Shown: piece after piece, positions 8,041 through 20,181 of the stretch
How positions within the stretch are numbered: position 1 is the stretch's first letter
Layout of the letters: every line of letters starts with the position of its first letter
From: Arenibacter echinorum
GTDB lineage: Bacteria > Bacteroidota > Bacteroidia > Flavobacteriales > Flavobacteriaceae
Direction of reading: 5' to 3'
Assembly (NCBI RefSeq): GCF_003259375.1
Contig: NZ_QLLN01000001.1
Span: forward strand, 783,360-847,359
DNA: 64,000 nucleotides
Position numbers and translations under genes: made by a program
Notes under the pieces: generated by a model
What the model saw: only the letters and a program-made list of their open reading frames with translations
Databases searched by the model: none
Told to the model about the DNA's origin: nothing

Positions 8041-10326
8041 ATGTACTCTAGTAGATTAGCCCTTTTGTTTATATTATTGGTTGTTACTGCATGTAAAAAT
8101 ATAGAGCCGCCAAAAATGGGAATTATTCCCCAACCCAACGAAATAAATTACCAGGAAGGTGCTTTTACAATAAACGACAAAACTGTAATTGTCGTAGAGA
8201 ATAACATTGAAGCCAAACAGCTTGCCAATGGACTAGGTTCATTTTTAAAAGATAAATTCAATTTAACACTTGAATATTCCACAACGGCACAGGACAATGC
8301 AATTCATTTGATTAAAACATCACGGGATGGGGATTATGGCGCCTATAATTTGAATATTGGAAAGGAAGGGGTGGTAATAGAAGGAAGTACGGACCAAGGA
8401 ATATATTATGGCCTTCAAACCTTAAAGCAAATGTTATCGCCTAAGGCTAACATAAAAGAACCACTGCTAAATTACGTACATGTAAATGATGCACCGGCCT
8501 ATAAATGGAGAGGTATGATGTTGGATGTAGCTCGGCATTTTGTTCCCAAGGACTCCATAAAAAAAGTTCTCGATATCCTTGCCATGCACAAGATGAATAA
8601 ATTCCATTGGCATTTAGTAGATGGTATTGGCTGGAGAATTCAAATCGATGCTTATCCCGAGTTGATCAAAAAAGGTGCATGGAGGAAAGTTAAAGGAGAT
8701 AAGAAACCTTGGGAGGATTTTGAAGCGACCTACAGGGACAGCAGTAGTGCAGTTTATGGCGGCTACTACACCAAAGATGATCTGAGAGAGATTGTCGCCT
8801 ATGCAAAAGAACGGTACATAGATATAATTCCCGAGATAGAAATGCCGGGGCATTCGGAGGCTGCGTTACAATGTTTTCCTGAATTTTCTTGCGATACGGA
8901 CCTCATTACTGGAGTTTATTGTGCCGGGAACGAGGGGACATTTGAATTTCTACAAAATATAATTAGTGAGGTAGTGGATATATTTCCCAATGAATATTTA
9001 CATATTGGCGGTGATGAAGTGGGGAAGGAATCGTGGTTGAAATGCGATAAATGCAAAAAAAGAATGCAACAGGAAAACCTGCAAACTGCCGAGGAATTGC
9101 AGAGTTACTTTGTTTCTAGAATGGAGAAATATATCAATACCAAAAACAGAAAACTTATAGGTTGGGATGAAATCTTGGAAGGGGGGTTGCCAGAAAGGGC
9201 GACGGTTATGTCATGGCGAGGTTTTGCCGGTGGTATTGAAGCCGCTAATGCCGGACATGATGTGGTAATGACTCCGGGAGACCCTTTGTATTTGGATCAC
9301 AGTCAGGGTAAAAGTGAATATGAACCGCCTTCATGGGGCGGCTATAACAATGTATTGAAGATATATGATTTTAATCCCGTTCCAAAAGACATTGCTCCGG
9401 ATAAAAAACATCATATTCTGGGTGCGCAGGGTAATCTTTGGACGGAACAAGTGAAAAGCTTAAGCCATATCCAATATATGATGCTTCCCAGAATTAGTGC
9501 ACTTTCGGAAGCTATTTGGACCAAGGCGGAGAAAAAGAACAGAGAACATTTTATAAATAAATTGGATGTCCATTTTGATAGATTGGACGAAATGGGATAT
9601 AATTATTCAGGAAGTTCCTTAACCCCTGATTATGACGTTAGCTATAATAAGGTTAATAAAGTATTCAATTTAAGGTTACATAATGAATTGGACCTGTATG
9701 AAATTAGATATACGTTGGACGGTTCAAATCCTACAATGCAGTCAGAATTATATTCAGGCCCCATTGAATATACCACAGCCATAGAACTTAATGCGATGTG
9801 TTTCAGAAATGGGGAACCTATTGGCTTTCCATTGAAAAAAATGTTTTCCACTGGTTTTGGAGATCAATGTAAGGTTACCTATAGCAATGCCTATAATGAA
9901 ACCTATGGCGGTGGGGGTGATAAGGCATTGTTTGATAATAAATTTGCCATTGCCCGCGGCGATGACCCTAGTTGGCAAGGAATAAAAGAAAAGGATTTTG
10001 AGGTGCTTATTGATTTGGGGAGTGTTAATGAACTCTCTTATGTTGGCTTAAACTTTTTTCAGGATATAGGTGCTACCTCGGTGATGTTGCCTACCAAGGT
10101 GATTATTTCCATCTCAAAAGACGGTGAAAACTTTAAAACGGTATTGGATGAAGCTATAGCTACCCAAGAAAAAAGAGAGCCAATTATTAAGACTATAAAA
10201 TCCAATTTTGACAAACAAGACGTTTCTCATATAAAAATAATCGCCAAAAATAGATCAGTTCTTCCTGAATGGCATATACGAAAAGGTCCGGCATGGATAT
10301 TTGTAGATGAGATATCTGTAAAGTAG
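8041..10326 (+). CDS. Beta-N-acetylhexosaminidase, GH20 lipoprotein
   Basis: This 761-residue exo-hexosaminidase removes terminal GlcNAc or GalNAc from chitooligosaccharides or glycans. The signal sequence ends in a lipobox with Cys18 (VTAC), so it should be membrane-anchored, probably at the cell surface. Domains in order are a GH20b N-terminal domain (about 25-145), the GH20 TIM barrel (about 150-500) with the catalytic pair D325-E326 in HIGGDE, a chitobiase C-terminal-like module (about 525-610, with the YTLDGSNPT motif), and a discoidin-like beta-sandwich to the end (about 620-760). TATATTTG at 7998-8005 is a good -7 match 35 bp before the ATG. A transcription terminator follows. It is transcribed alone, without SusC/D partners in the window. 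Confidence 0.94.
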   Translation: MYSSRLALLFILLVVTACKNIEPPKMGIIPQPNEINYQEGAFTINDKTVIVVENNIEAKQLANGLGSFLKDKFNLTLEYSTTAQDNAIHLIKTSRDGDYGAYNLNIGKEGVVIEGSTDQGIYYGLQTLKQMLSPKANIKEPLLNYVHVNDAPAYKWRGMMLDVARHFVPKDSIKKVLDILAMHKMNKFHWHLVDGIGWRIQIDAYPELIKKGAWRKVKGDKKPWEDFEATYRDSSSAVYGGYYTKDDLREIVAYAKERYIDIIPEIEMPGHSEAALQCFPEFSCDTDLITGVYCAGNEGTFEFLQNIISEVVDIFPNEYLHIGGDEVGKESWLKCDKCKKRMQQENLQTAEELQSYFVSRMEKYINTKNRKLIGWDEILEGGLPERATVMSWRGFAGGIEAANAGHDVVMTPGDPLYLDHSQGKSEYEPPSWGGYNNVLKIYDFNPVPKDIAPDKKHHILGAQGNLWTEQVKSLSHIQYMMLPRISALSEAIWTKAEKKNREHFINKLDVHFDRLDEMGYNYSGSSLTPDYDVSYNKVNKVFNLRLHNELDLYEIRYTLDGSNPTMQSELYSGPIEYTTAIELNAMCFRNGEPIGFPLKKMFSTGFGDQCKVTYSNAYNETYGGGGDKALFDNKFAIARGDDPSWQGIKEKDFEVLIDLGSVNELSYVGLNFFQDIGATSVMLPTKVIISISKDGENFKTVLDEAIATQEKREPIIKTIKSNFDKQDVSHIKIIAKNRSVLPEWHIRKGPAWIFVDEISVK

Positions 10327-10409
10327 TAATATGTCAATAACAGAATGCTCATATGCATTTAAACGGTGGTCCTAATAGACATCCAAAATTTAGGCTTTGA
10401 CTTAATCAC

Positions 10410-10449
10410 AAAAAAAAACTCTCCACGACTTATTATGGAGAGGTTTTTA
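10410..10449. terminator. Bidirectional terminator between GH20 gene and katG
   Basis: CTCTCCA (10419-10425) pairs with TGGAGAG (10436-10442) around a 10-nt loop. A run of A precedes the stem and a T run follows, so it can stop both convergent transcripts. Confidence 0.8.
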
Positions 10450-10528
10450 GGGTACGTTTCAATCTTTTAATAACTTATACATTCAGGAAAGCTATTTCCC
10501 GTAAATAGTCCGTTTAGGAAGATATTTT

Positions 10529-13221
<2,693 letters not shown>

Positions 13222-14064
13222 ATGCTAAGTAGTGACCATATAGAAATACATGAGACGGCATTTGTAACCTCCGCCTTTCGTGCTGCTGATGTAAAATTAA
13301 GTGGAGATTATTTTGCCTATTTGTGGAATAATCCAAAAACGGAAAAATGGGTCGAAGAATACCTGACTAAGGTGTCCTCCGAGGAAACATTTACCCACTG
13401 TTTGAGGAACAGATATTTTTTGGATAAAATAAAGGAGAATGTCATTAAAAATGGAACTGAGGTTTTGATCAATTTTGGGGCTGGTTTTAGTATGTATCCG
13501 TTTTTGTTGGACCCAAAAATAATCCATATCGAAATTGATAAACCTGAGATAGTGGGTCATAAAAAATTTAAAATAGAACAATGGCAAAATGAGGATTTAC
13601 TTCCCAAGCGAAATTTACATTTTATAGGAGTTGATTTTAGTAAGGAATATAAGGAGGGGTTATTGGCAACCATTAAGTCTTTAAAGGGCAAAAAAAAGTG
13701 CTTTATACTTATTGAAGGGGTTCTGTTCTTTTTGGATAGGGAGGAAACGGATAGCCTGTTTCAATTATTCAACCTCCTTCAAGATACTGGAGATATTATT
13801 GGAAGTGCATCGTTTCAGGATAATTTGAAACAAACATTGGCTTTTAAAAGGCTAATTGATTTTTTTGGGGAAAAGATTTCCAAAACCAAGGCGAGCGATT
13901 ATCAAACAATTCAAGATACGTATTATCGAGAAATATCCGGGTACATTTTGGTGGACCATCAAGATTATTTTAGCCTATCCAAAGACTATAACCATAAAAT
14001 AATACAGGATAAGGAACTAATTTTAAATGAGAATTTCTACCTCTTGCAGAAAGTGAAATCTTAA
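13222..14064 (+). CDS. Leucine carboxyl methyltransferase (LCM) family SAM-dependent methyltransferase
   Basis: This is a 280-residue cytoplasmic protein from the ATG at 13222. The in-frame TTG at 13174 would add 16 residues that do not look like the family, so the ATG is preferred; an A8 tract precedes it. The pattern fits the LCM/PPM1-like clan: the N-terminal TAFVTSAFRA segment with an HCLRNRYFLD stretch at about 85, then the SAM-binding strand VLINFGAGFSMYPFLL, the acidic HIEIDKPEIV that contacts the ribose, and FILIEGVLFFLDREE. LCM-like bacterial members often methylate polyketide or natural-product carboxylates, but no such cluster is present. It is followed 75 bp later by a YfcC-type carrier. 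The substrate is unknown. Confidence 0.75.
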   Translation: MLSSDHIEIHETAFVTSAFRAADVKLSGDYFAYLWNNPKTEKWVEEYLTKVSSEETFTHCLRNRYFLDKIKENVIKNGTEVLINFGAGFSMYPFLLDPKIIHIEIDKPEIVGHKKFKIEQWQNEDLLPKRNLHFIGVDFSKEYKEGLLATIKSLKGKKKCFILIEGVLFFLDREETDSLFQLFNLLQDTGDIIGSASFQDNLKQTLAFKRLIDFFGEKISKTKASDYQTIQDTYYREISGYILVDHQDYFSLSKDYNHKIIQDKELILNENFYLLQKVKS

Positions 14065-14139
14065 GCAATATTCGGTGTCAAAAGAATGATTTAAAATTAT
14101 GTACCTTGACCAGACACCAAACCTAGACCATGACCAAAC

Positions 14140-15639
14140 ATGAAAAAACTAAAATTTCCAACAGCCCAAACTATTCTCATACTTATCGCTGTATTGGTAA
14201 CCCTATTAACTTGGTTTGTTCCTGCCGGAAAATACGATAGTCTGGAATATGATACCAAAGGCAATAGTTTTACTAAAATAAGTCAGGAAGTGAGTGTTGT
14301 TTTACCCGCAACGCAAGCAACTTTGGAAGGGCTGGGAATAAAGATTCCAATTGATAAATTCACCAATGGTGATATCTATAAACCCATTGGTATACCCAAT
14401 ACCTATAGGAAGATGGAGGCACAGCCCCAGGGTTTTGCTGCCTTGGTGCAATCGCCAATAAAAGGTATAATTGCAGCAGCCGATATCATTTTTTTGATAT
14501 TAATTATCGGTGGATTAATCGGTGTTATGAATCTTACGGGGGCTTTTGATGCAGGAATTTCCTGGATGGCAAAAGCACTGAAAGGTAGGGAGTACGTGCT
14601 GATCATTACAGTAACGACCCTAATTGCCCTTGGGGGGACTACCTTTGGCCTAGCAGAGGAGACCATGGCTTTCTACCCTATATTAATACCCGTATTCCTG
14701 GCGGCCAAATACGATGCCATGGTTGGTCTAAGTTGTGTTTTTCTAGGTTCCAATATTGGCACCATGTGCTCTACGGTAAATCCGTTTGCTACTATTATTG
14801 CCTCTGATGCGGCAGGAATAAATTGGACTACTGGACTCAATAACCGTATCATTATGCTACTGTTGTGTACCACCATCACCATTGTTTATATTCTTAGGTA
14901 CGCCAAAAGGGTAAAAGCCGATCCTTCAAAGTCCATTATTTATGATCAAAAAGAGAACATTGAACATCTTTTTGGATTGGATTCGTTGAATACTAATATA
15001 AAATTCACCCAAAGACTGCGCCTGATCACCTTGGTATTTTCATTGTGCTTCATAGTCATGATAGTTGGAGTTTCCTTTTTGGATTGGTGGTTTGTGGAAA
15101 TGACGTCCACATTTCTAGTTGGGGCCATTATCATTGGTATTATTGCGAGAATTAAGGAAAGCGACTTTGTGGAGGCCTTCGCCAAGGGAGCGGCCGATCT
15201 GCTCAGTGTGGCCTTTATTGTGGGTATAGCAAGGGGGGTAACCATACTGATGGAGGACGGGCTTATTAGCGATACCATTTTGTTTTATGCCAGTAACATC
15301 ACTGAAGACATGCACAAAGGAGTATTCGCCAACGTAATGCTCTTTATTTATGGGGGACTATCCTTTTTTATGCCATCATCTTCAGGTATGGCGGTATTGA
15401 CTATGCCAATTTTTTCGCCTTTGGCAGATACGGTCCATATAGGCAGGGAAATAATTGTCGACACATACCTATATGGAATGGGCTTATTTCATTTGATCAA
15501 TCCAACAGGTTTAATTTTGGCAGCATTGGCCATAGTGAAAATAGGATTCAATAAGTGGTTGAGGTTTGTTATTCCCCTGATGTTGATCTTGGTCCTCACC
15601 ACGATGATTTTTTTGACTGTTTCAGTGTATACAAATTGA
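14140..15639 (+). CDS. YfcC-family (C4-dicarboxylate/DcuC-like) inner-membrane transporter
   Basis: This 499-residue polytopic protein belongs to the YfcC/DcuC ion-transporter superfamily. It begins with the typical FPTAQTILILIAVLVTLLTWFVPAG-like helix and continues with a periplasmic insert (about 30-105) and paired halves with 10-12 membrane spans. The GGTTFGLAEETMAFYPILIPVFLAAKYDA region (about 165-195, given here by its key GGTTFGLAEE motif) and SSSGMAVLTMP near residue 425 mark the two re-entrant substrate sites. Members carry dicarboxylates, short-chain fatty acids or amino acids; the cargo cannot be told here. TACCTTGA (14102-14109) is a possible -7 box 30 bp before the ATG. It is probably transcribed alone. 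Confidence 0.85.
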   Translation: MKKLKFPTAQTILILIAVLVTLLTWFVPAGKYDSLEYDTKGNSFTKISQEVSVVLPATQATLEGLGIKIPIDKFTNGDIYKPIGIPNTYRKMEAQPQGFAALVQSPIKGIIAAADIIFLILIIGGLIGVMNLTGAFDAGISWMAKALKGREYVLIITVTTLIALGGTTFGLAEETMAFYPILIPVFLAAKYDAMVGLSCVFLGSNIGTMCSTVNPFATIIASDAAGINWTTGLNNRIIMLLLCTTITIVYILRYAKRVKADPSKSIIYDQKENIEHLFGLDSLNTNIKFTQRLRLITLVFSLCFIVMIVGVSFLDWWFVEMTSTFLVGAIIIGIIARIKESDFVEAFAKGAADLLSVAFIVGIARGVTILMEDGLISDTILFYASNITEDMHKGVFANVMLFIYGGLSFFMPSSSGMAVLTMPIFSPLADTVHIGREIIVDTYLYGMGLFHLINPTGLILAALAIVKIGFNKWLRFVIPLMLILVLTTMIFLTVSVYTN

Positions 15640-15858
15640 ATGAGCACTAATGATTTTTTAGGAATATCCTGTAATTCCTTACAAGAATTAAGGGCAAATA
15701 ACTTACTTTAGTATTTGGTAATGTAAGATTTTGCCAGCTGTTTTCTGTGACTCTGTATGATATGTAAAATTATTATAAACTTACACGATTGCACCAAATA
15801 GAAGTATTACCAAGGCCTGCTTTTGGGTAATAATTAAATCAATAAAAATAAAACGGAA

Positions 15859-16275
15859 ATGGAAAAGACAAAAATAATGGTACAAGCTACCATTTCTGAA
15901 GGAATGGATAAGGTTTGGGATTATTATACCAACCCTGAACACATCATAAAGTGGAATTTTGCTTCGGACGATTGGCACTGTCCATATGCATCCAATGACA
16001 TGCGGGTAGGTGGAAAATACTCGGCTAGAATGGAAGCTAAGGACGGAAGTTTTGGGTTTGAATTTGAGGCCGTCTACGATGAAGTCGAACCCAACAAACA
16101 GTTTTCCTACACCATGCCGGATGGGAGGCAGGTAAAGGTCACTTTCTACGAGTTAAATCACCAGACCACCGTGAAGGTAACCTTTGATGCCGAAACCGAA
16201 AACTCCATAGAAATGCAACAAGGAGGATGGCAGTCCATTCTTGATAACTTTAAAAAATATACTGAATCCAATTAA
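15859..16275 (+). CDS. SRPBCC/AHSA1-domain protein
   Basis: This 138-residue small cytoplasmic protein has the START/Bet v1-like helix-grip fold of activator-of-Hsp90-ATPase-homologue-1 type. Signs are VQATISEGMDKVWDYYTNPEHIIKWNFAS at the N-terminus (only the VWDYYTNPEHI core is diagnostic), DMRVGGKYSARME, and the C-terminal QGGWQSILDNFKKY helix. In bacteria these proteins bind small hydrophobic ligands, or their role is unknown. The upstream gap is 219 bp, and the next promoter starts a copper operon, so it is likely its own unit. Confidence 0.85.
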   Translation: MEKTKIMVQATISEGMDKVWDYYTNPEHIIKWNFASDDWHCPYASNDMRVGGKYSARMEAKDGSFGFEFEAVYDEVEPNKQFSYTMPDGRQVKVTFYELNHQTTVKVTFDAETENSIEMQQGGWQSILDNFKKYTESN

Positions 16276-16367
16276 CTTAGGTACAAATTGCTGCAAACGG
16301 GTACTTTGCTTAAAAGTTCAACTCAATTAAAACTGGGCGCTATTGGATTATTGGATATCGCCCCAAA

Positions 16368-16401
16368 TTTGATCCAGTAAAAAGATAATTGAGTAACTTT
16401 G
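16368..16401 (+). promoter_or_regulatory. Promoter of the copper operon
   Basis: TTTG at 16368-16371 is followed after 22 bp by TAACTTTG (16394-16401), a full match to the Bacteroidota TTG-N17-23-TAnnTTTG consensus. The ATG at 16414 is only 12 bp after the -7 box, so the mRNA would have a leader of a few bases. This also argues against the in-frame TTG at 16399, which lies inside the -7 box. Confidence 0.6.
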
Positions 16402-16413
16402 CCTTTGAAAAAT

Positions 16414-16785
16414 ATGAAGAACAGAACCCACATATTATCAATGCTTGCTTTTTTGCTGTTTCTTTCAACCAGTGATGTTTGGGCTTGTGGGACTTCTATG
16501 GAAAAATCCAAATCTGAAAATATCCATTCGTGCAGCAAGGACCATCATACTGAAGATAAGTCTTGTTGCGACTCCGAAACAGACAAAGAGGATGAGGGCT
16601 GTAACGGAACTTGTGGCCATAATATGTGCCACTGTCCGGTTGTGGTAAATACACCTGTTTATTTAAACGGATTTGAAGTGAAATTCTCAAATATCAATAC
16701 TGAATTGGAAAATGATTGGGCTTATATCCAACAAATTCCAAAATTGGTTTATCTCCCCATTTGGCAACGCCCCAAAATAGGTTAA
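16414..16785 (+). CDS. Small secreted Cys/His-rich protein at the head of a copper operon
   Basis: This 123-residue protein has an N-terminal signal sequence (hydrophobic, about residues 7-20) ending near VWAC, which could be a signal peptidase I site or an atypical lipobox. The next roughly 50 residues contain eight cysteines, several histidines (a DHH and a CGHNMCHC motif) and many acidic residues, followed by a less cysteine-rich C-terminal strand region. This suggests a metal-binding, probably copper-binding, periplasmic or exported peptide. I do not recognise a named family. It is first in a three-gene unit with an HMA-DUF3347 protein and a multicopper oxidase, which supports copper handling. 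The function is inferred from composition and context only. Confidence 0.7.
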   Translation: MKNRTHILSMLAFLLFLSTSDVWACGTSMEKSKSENIHSCSKDHHTEDKSCCDSETDKEDEGCNGTCGHNMCHCPVVVNTPVYLNGFEVKFSNINTELENDWAYIQQIPKLVYLPIWQRPKIG

Positions 16786-16902
16786 CTTTTTAGTAATAGC
16801 CATAGGTCTGTCGTATTATTTCCGGTCAGTATCTATGTAATAACCTAGAATAATTAATTTTTATAATTCGAAAAGGGATTCCAGAATCCCTTGTAATAAA
16901 AT

Positions 16903-17772
16903 ATGAGTACGATGAAAAATTCAATAAATATATTGATAACAATTTCCGTATTGCTATCCTTTGCAGCGGCTAATGCCCAGGCAAAAAACTTAAAATCAGA
17001 ATCTGTAAAAATATTTGGAAACTGCGCCATGTGCGAGAAAACCATTGAGAAAGCAGGTAATCTAAATAATGCGGCCAAGGTAGATTGGGACAAGGACACT
17101 AAAATGGCCATTATTTCCTTTGACACTCTTGCTACCTCTAAAGAAGAAATTCTAAAAAGAATTGCATTGGCAGGTTACGATAGTGAACTCTTTTTTGCTC
17201 CGGACGATACCTATGCCAATTTGCCAGAATGTTGCCAATATGAACGAGCTAAAAAAGAGGCCCATAATATGGAGTCGCAGAAACAGAATATGACTACGGA
17301 CCATTCTCAACATGGATCTATGGCCCAAGAGAATCAAAACAAAAACCCACTTGCAGGTGTATTTGAACACTATTTTTCGGTTAAGGATGCCTTAGTAAGC
17401 ACTGATGGCTCCTTGGCTTCTGATAAGGCTGAAATACTTTTGAAATCGGTAACGGAGGTGGAAATGGACAAACTTTCAATGGAGGTGCATATGGCATGGA
17501 TGAAGGTACTGAAAGATCTCAAGACAGATATAGGAAATATAGCGGCAACTAAGGATGTGGATAAACAACGGGTTTATTTTAAGTCCTTATCAAAAGATAT
17601 GTTTGAGGTATTAAAGGTTTCAAAATCAGAAAAACCGGTCTATTATCAATTTTGCCCTATGGCAGATAGTGGGAAAGGTGCCAATTGGCTTAGTTTGGAG
17701 GAGGACATCAAAAACCCTTATTATGGCTCCCAAATGCTAAGTTGTGGAAAAACAGTGGAAACCATAAAATAA
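16903..17772 (+). CDS. Secreted HMA-domain protein with DUF3347
   Basis: This 289-residue exported protein has a signal peptide (residues 1-26, ending ANA-QA). A heavy-metal-associated domain (about 33-100) carries the metal-binding C41-x-x-C44, and a His/Met/Gln-rich linker follows (about 120-150, DHSQHGSM). A DUF3347 domain (about 155-240) precedes a C-terminal segment YYQFCPMADSGKGANW and MLSCGKT that resembles the metal-binding tail of CusB-like adaptors. It likely binds Cu+ in the periplasm and passes it to the multicopper oxidase encoded 7 bp downstream. In Bacteroidota this pairing recurs in copper-resistance loci. An alternative start at 16912 would remove three residues. Confidence 0.88.
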   Translation: MSTMKNSINILITISVLLSFAAANAQAKNLKSESVKIFGNCAMCEKTIEKAGNLNNAAKVDWDKDTKMAIISFDTLATSKEEILKRIALAGYDSELFFAPDDTYANLPECCQYERAKKEAHNMESQKQNMTTDHSQHGSMAQENQNKNPLAGVFEHYFSVKDALVSTDGSLASDKAEILLKSVTEVEMDKLSMEVHMAWMKVLKDLKTDIGNIAATKDVDKQRVYFKSLSKDMFEVLKVSKSEKPVYYQFCPMADSGKGANWLSLEEDIKNPYYGSQMLSCGKTVETIK

Positions 17773-17779
17773 CTCGGAC

Positions 17780-20002
17780 ATGACCAATTACAAATATTGT
17801 TTGACAGTATTTATACTAATACTGTCCATTCATTTTGGCTATGGCCAAAATGTAGTTAGATACGATTTAACCGTGACGGACACTATTGTTAATTTTTCGG
17901 ACAAGGAAAAAAGAGCTATTGCCGTTAATGGGCAGATTCCTATGCCAACGTTAACCTTCACAGAGGGGGACATTGCCGAAATTGTGGTACATAACAAGCT
18001 AAAGGAAGGGACCTCTTTACATTGGCACGGGGTATATTTGCCCAATAAGGAAGACGGAGTACCTTTCCTTACCCAAATGCCGATTGCACCGAACACCACC
18101 CACACCTATCGTTTTCCAATTATACAAAATGGAACGCATTGGTACCACAGTCATAGTGGCTTACAAGAACAAATAGGAATGTACGGATCCTTGATCTTAA
18201 AGAAAAAGGAAACAGACCCTACCTTTAGAGAGGGTATTGATGATTTGCCAACTGTTCCTATAATTTTGAGCGAATGGACCGATATTAAACCTGAAAATGT
18301 GCATAGAATGTTGCACAACGCCAATGATTGGGGTGGAATTAAAAAAGGTACTGTTCAGAGTTATTCTGAGGCCATTAAGGCAGGACATTTTAAAACTAAA
18401 TTGGAAAACGAATGGAAACGTATGCTGGCCATGGATGTCAGTGATGTGTATTACGATAAATTTCTTATCAATGGGAAGAATGAAAGCCAACTTTCCCAAT
18501 TTAAAGCTGGGGATAAAGTACGGTTACGTTTAGCGAATGGTGGGGCATCGTCCTACTTTTGGCTCTCTTATGCAGGGGGCAAAATGACTGTTGTAGCAAA
18601 TGATGGAAATGACGTAGAACCTGTTGAGGTGGACAGATTGATTATAGGTGTTTCAGAAACCTATGACGTTGTGGTGAGTATTCCTCAGGAAGATACGGCT
18701 TATGAATTTTTGGCCACCCCTGAGGACCGCACCAAATCGGCCTCCATATATTTGGGAAATGGAACCATTCAATTGAAAAGTAGAATGCCAAAACTCAAGT
18801 ATTTTGAAGGCATGGAAATGATGAACGGCATGATGAATATGGACGGTTCCATGGATGATATGGGTATGGATATGTCCCTTCAAAAAATGGATATGAACAC
18901 GGTGATGTATCCGGAGGTTACTGGTAGTGGTGATGTGAAAATGGACGATAAAATGGACCATGAAAATCATTCCATGAAAGCCGATGCAGATTTGGTGACC
19001 CTGAATTATGGCATGTTGAAAGCACCACATTCTACCACTTTACCAAAAGATGCCCCCGTAAGGGAATTGCGCTTTGAGCTTACAGGGAATATGAACCGTT
19101 ACGTGTGGAGCATGGATAATAAAGTGCTTTCGGAAACAGATAAAATCCTGATCAAAAAGGGAGAGAATGTACGGATTATACTTTACAACGGATCTATGAT
19201 GAGGCACCCCATGCACCTGCACGGGCATGATTTTAGGGTTCTGAACGGGCAAGGGGAATATGCACCCTTAAAGAACGTTTTGGATATTATGCCTATGGAA
19301 ACGGACACCATAGAGTTTCAGGCAAATGCCGAAGGAGATTGGTTTTTTCACTGCCATATTCTTTATCATATGATGGCAGGAATGAACCGCGTATTTTCTT
19401 ATGAGCAACAAGCCCCCAATCCATATCTGCCCAATAAGAAATGGGCCTACAAAAAGTTGCAAAAGGAAAGTAACAAATTCCATTTTATGGCAGAAAACGA
19501 TTTTGCATCCAATGGCAATGACGGCAGGGCCATGTTGCAAAATACCCGTTGGAGTATTGGAACGGAATGGCGTTTAGGATATCATGATGACCATGGTTAT
19601 GAAAGTGAAACCCATATTGGAAGATATATTGGAAGGAACCAATGGTTTATGCCTTTTGTTGGTTTCGATTGGCGTTATCGAAAAACTGAGGGCATCGTTG
19701 AGAAGAACATTTTTGGCCAAGGAAATACTAAGGATTCTAGGGCTGTGTTAAGTCTTGGGGCTGAATATACCTTGCCGCTGTTGATAACCCTACAGGGAGA
19801 GGTGTTTACGGATGGGAATGTGCGATTTCAATTGATGCGGGAAGACATTCCAATTAGTCCCAGATTACGATGGGCTTTTATGGTAAATACCGATAAGGAA
19901 TATATGACCGGCTTGAAGTATATCGTAACCCGAAATCTAGGGATTTCTACACATTATGATAGTGATATGGGACTTGGATTTGGCACTACCATAAATTATT
20001 GA
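17780..20002 (+). CDS. Multicopper oxidase (CopA-like) with Met-rich insert and CopB-like C-terminal tail
   Basis: This 740-residue periplasmic enzyme likely oxidises Cu+ to Cu2+. A signal peptide (1-22) precedes three cupredoxin domains. The copper ligands are H81, H83 (LHWHG), H120, H123/H125 (HWYHSHSG), H476/H479/H481 (HPMHLHGH) and H524-C525-H526 with H530 (HCHILYH), giving complete T1, T2 and T3 sites. Residues about 340-400 form a Met/Asp/His-rich insert typical of cuprous oxidases. After the oxidase core (about 545) there is a tail of roughly 190 residues with alternating beta strands ending in an aromatic residue (INY), which resembles CopB/outer-membrane beta-barrel sequence. It starts 7 bp after the HMA protein gene and ends at a strong terminator. 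Confidence 0.92.
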   Translation: MTNYKYCLTVFILILSIHFGYGQNVVRYDLTVTDTIVNFSDKEKRAIAVNGQIPMPTLTFTEGDIAEIVVHNKLKEGTSLHWHGVYLPNKEDGVPFLTQMPIAPNTTHTYRFPIIQNGTHWYHSHSGLQEQIGMYGSLILKKKETDPTFREGIDDLPTVPIILSEWTDIKPENVHRMLHNANDWGGIKKGTVQSYSEAIKAGHFKTKLENEWKRMLAMDVSDVYYDKFLINGKNESQLSQFKAGDKVRLRLANGGASSYFWLSYAGGKMTVVANDGNDVEPVEVDRLIIGVSETYDVVVSIPQEDTAYEFLATPEDRTKSASIYLGNGTIQLKSRMPKLKYFEGMEMMNGMMNMDGSMDDMGMDMSLQKMDMNTVMYPEVTGSGDVKMDDKMDHENHSMKADADLVTLNYGMLKAPHSTTLPKDAPVRELRFELTGNMNRYVWSMDNKVLSETDKILIKKGENVRIILYNGSMMRHPMHLHGHDFRVLNGQGEYAPLKNVLDIMPMETDTIEFQANAEGDWFFHCHILYHMMAGMNRVFSYEQQAPNPYLPNKKWAYKKLQKESNKFHFMAENDFASNGNDGRAMLQNTRWSIGTEWRLGYHDDHGYESETHIGRYIGRNQWFMPFVGFDWRYRKTEGIVEKNIFGQGNTKDSRAVLSLGAEYTLPLLITLQGEVFTDGNVRFQLMREDIPISPRLRWAFMVNTDKEYMTGLKYIVTRNLGISTHYDSDMGLGFGTTINY

Positions 20003-20050
20003 GACTAACAAGTGAATTGCCAAATCAGGTCAGTATAATGACACTATGTC

Positions 20051-20104
20051 AAAGCCCTATTTTGAATTCAGATTGCACAAACAAGAACAAAAAATAGGGC
20101 TTTT
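20051..20104 (+). terminator. Terminator of the copper operon
   Basis: A perfect 13-bp stem (20051-20063 with 20091-20103) ends in a T run, with a 27-nt loop. It lies 48 bp after the multicopper oxidase stop codon. Confidence 0.8.
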
Positions 20105-20181
20105 GCCATAGGCTTACTAACCGAAAAATTTCAAATAACTTTGCTGTTCAAAATCTGATCGGATGATCGTATATTTATAAA

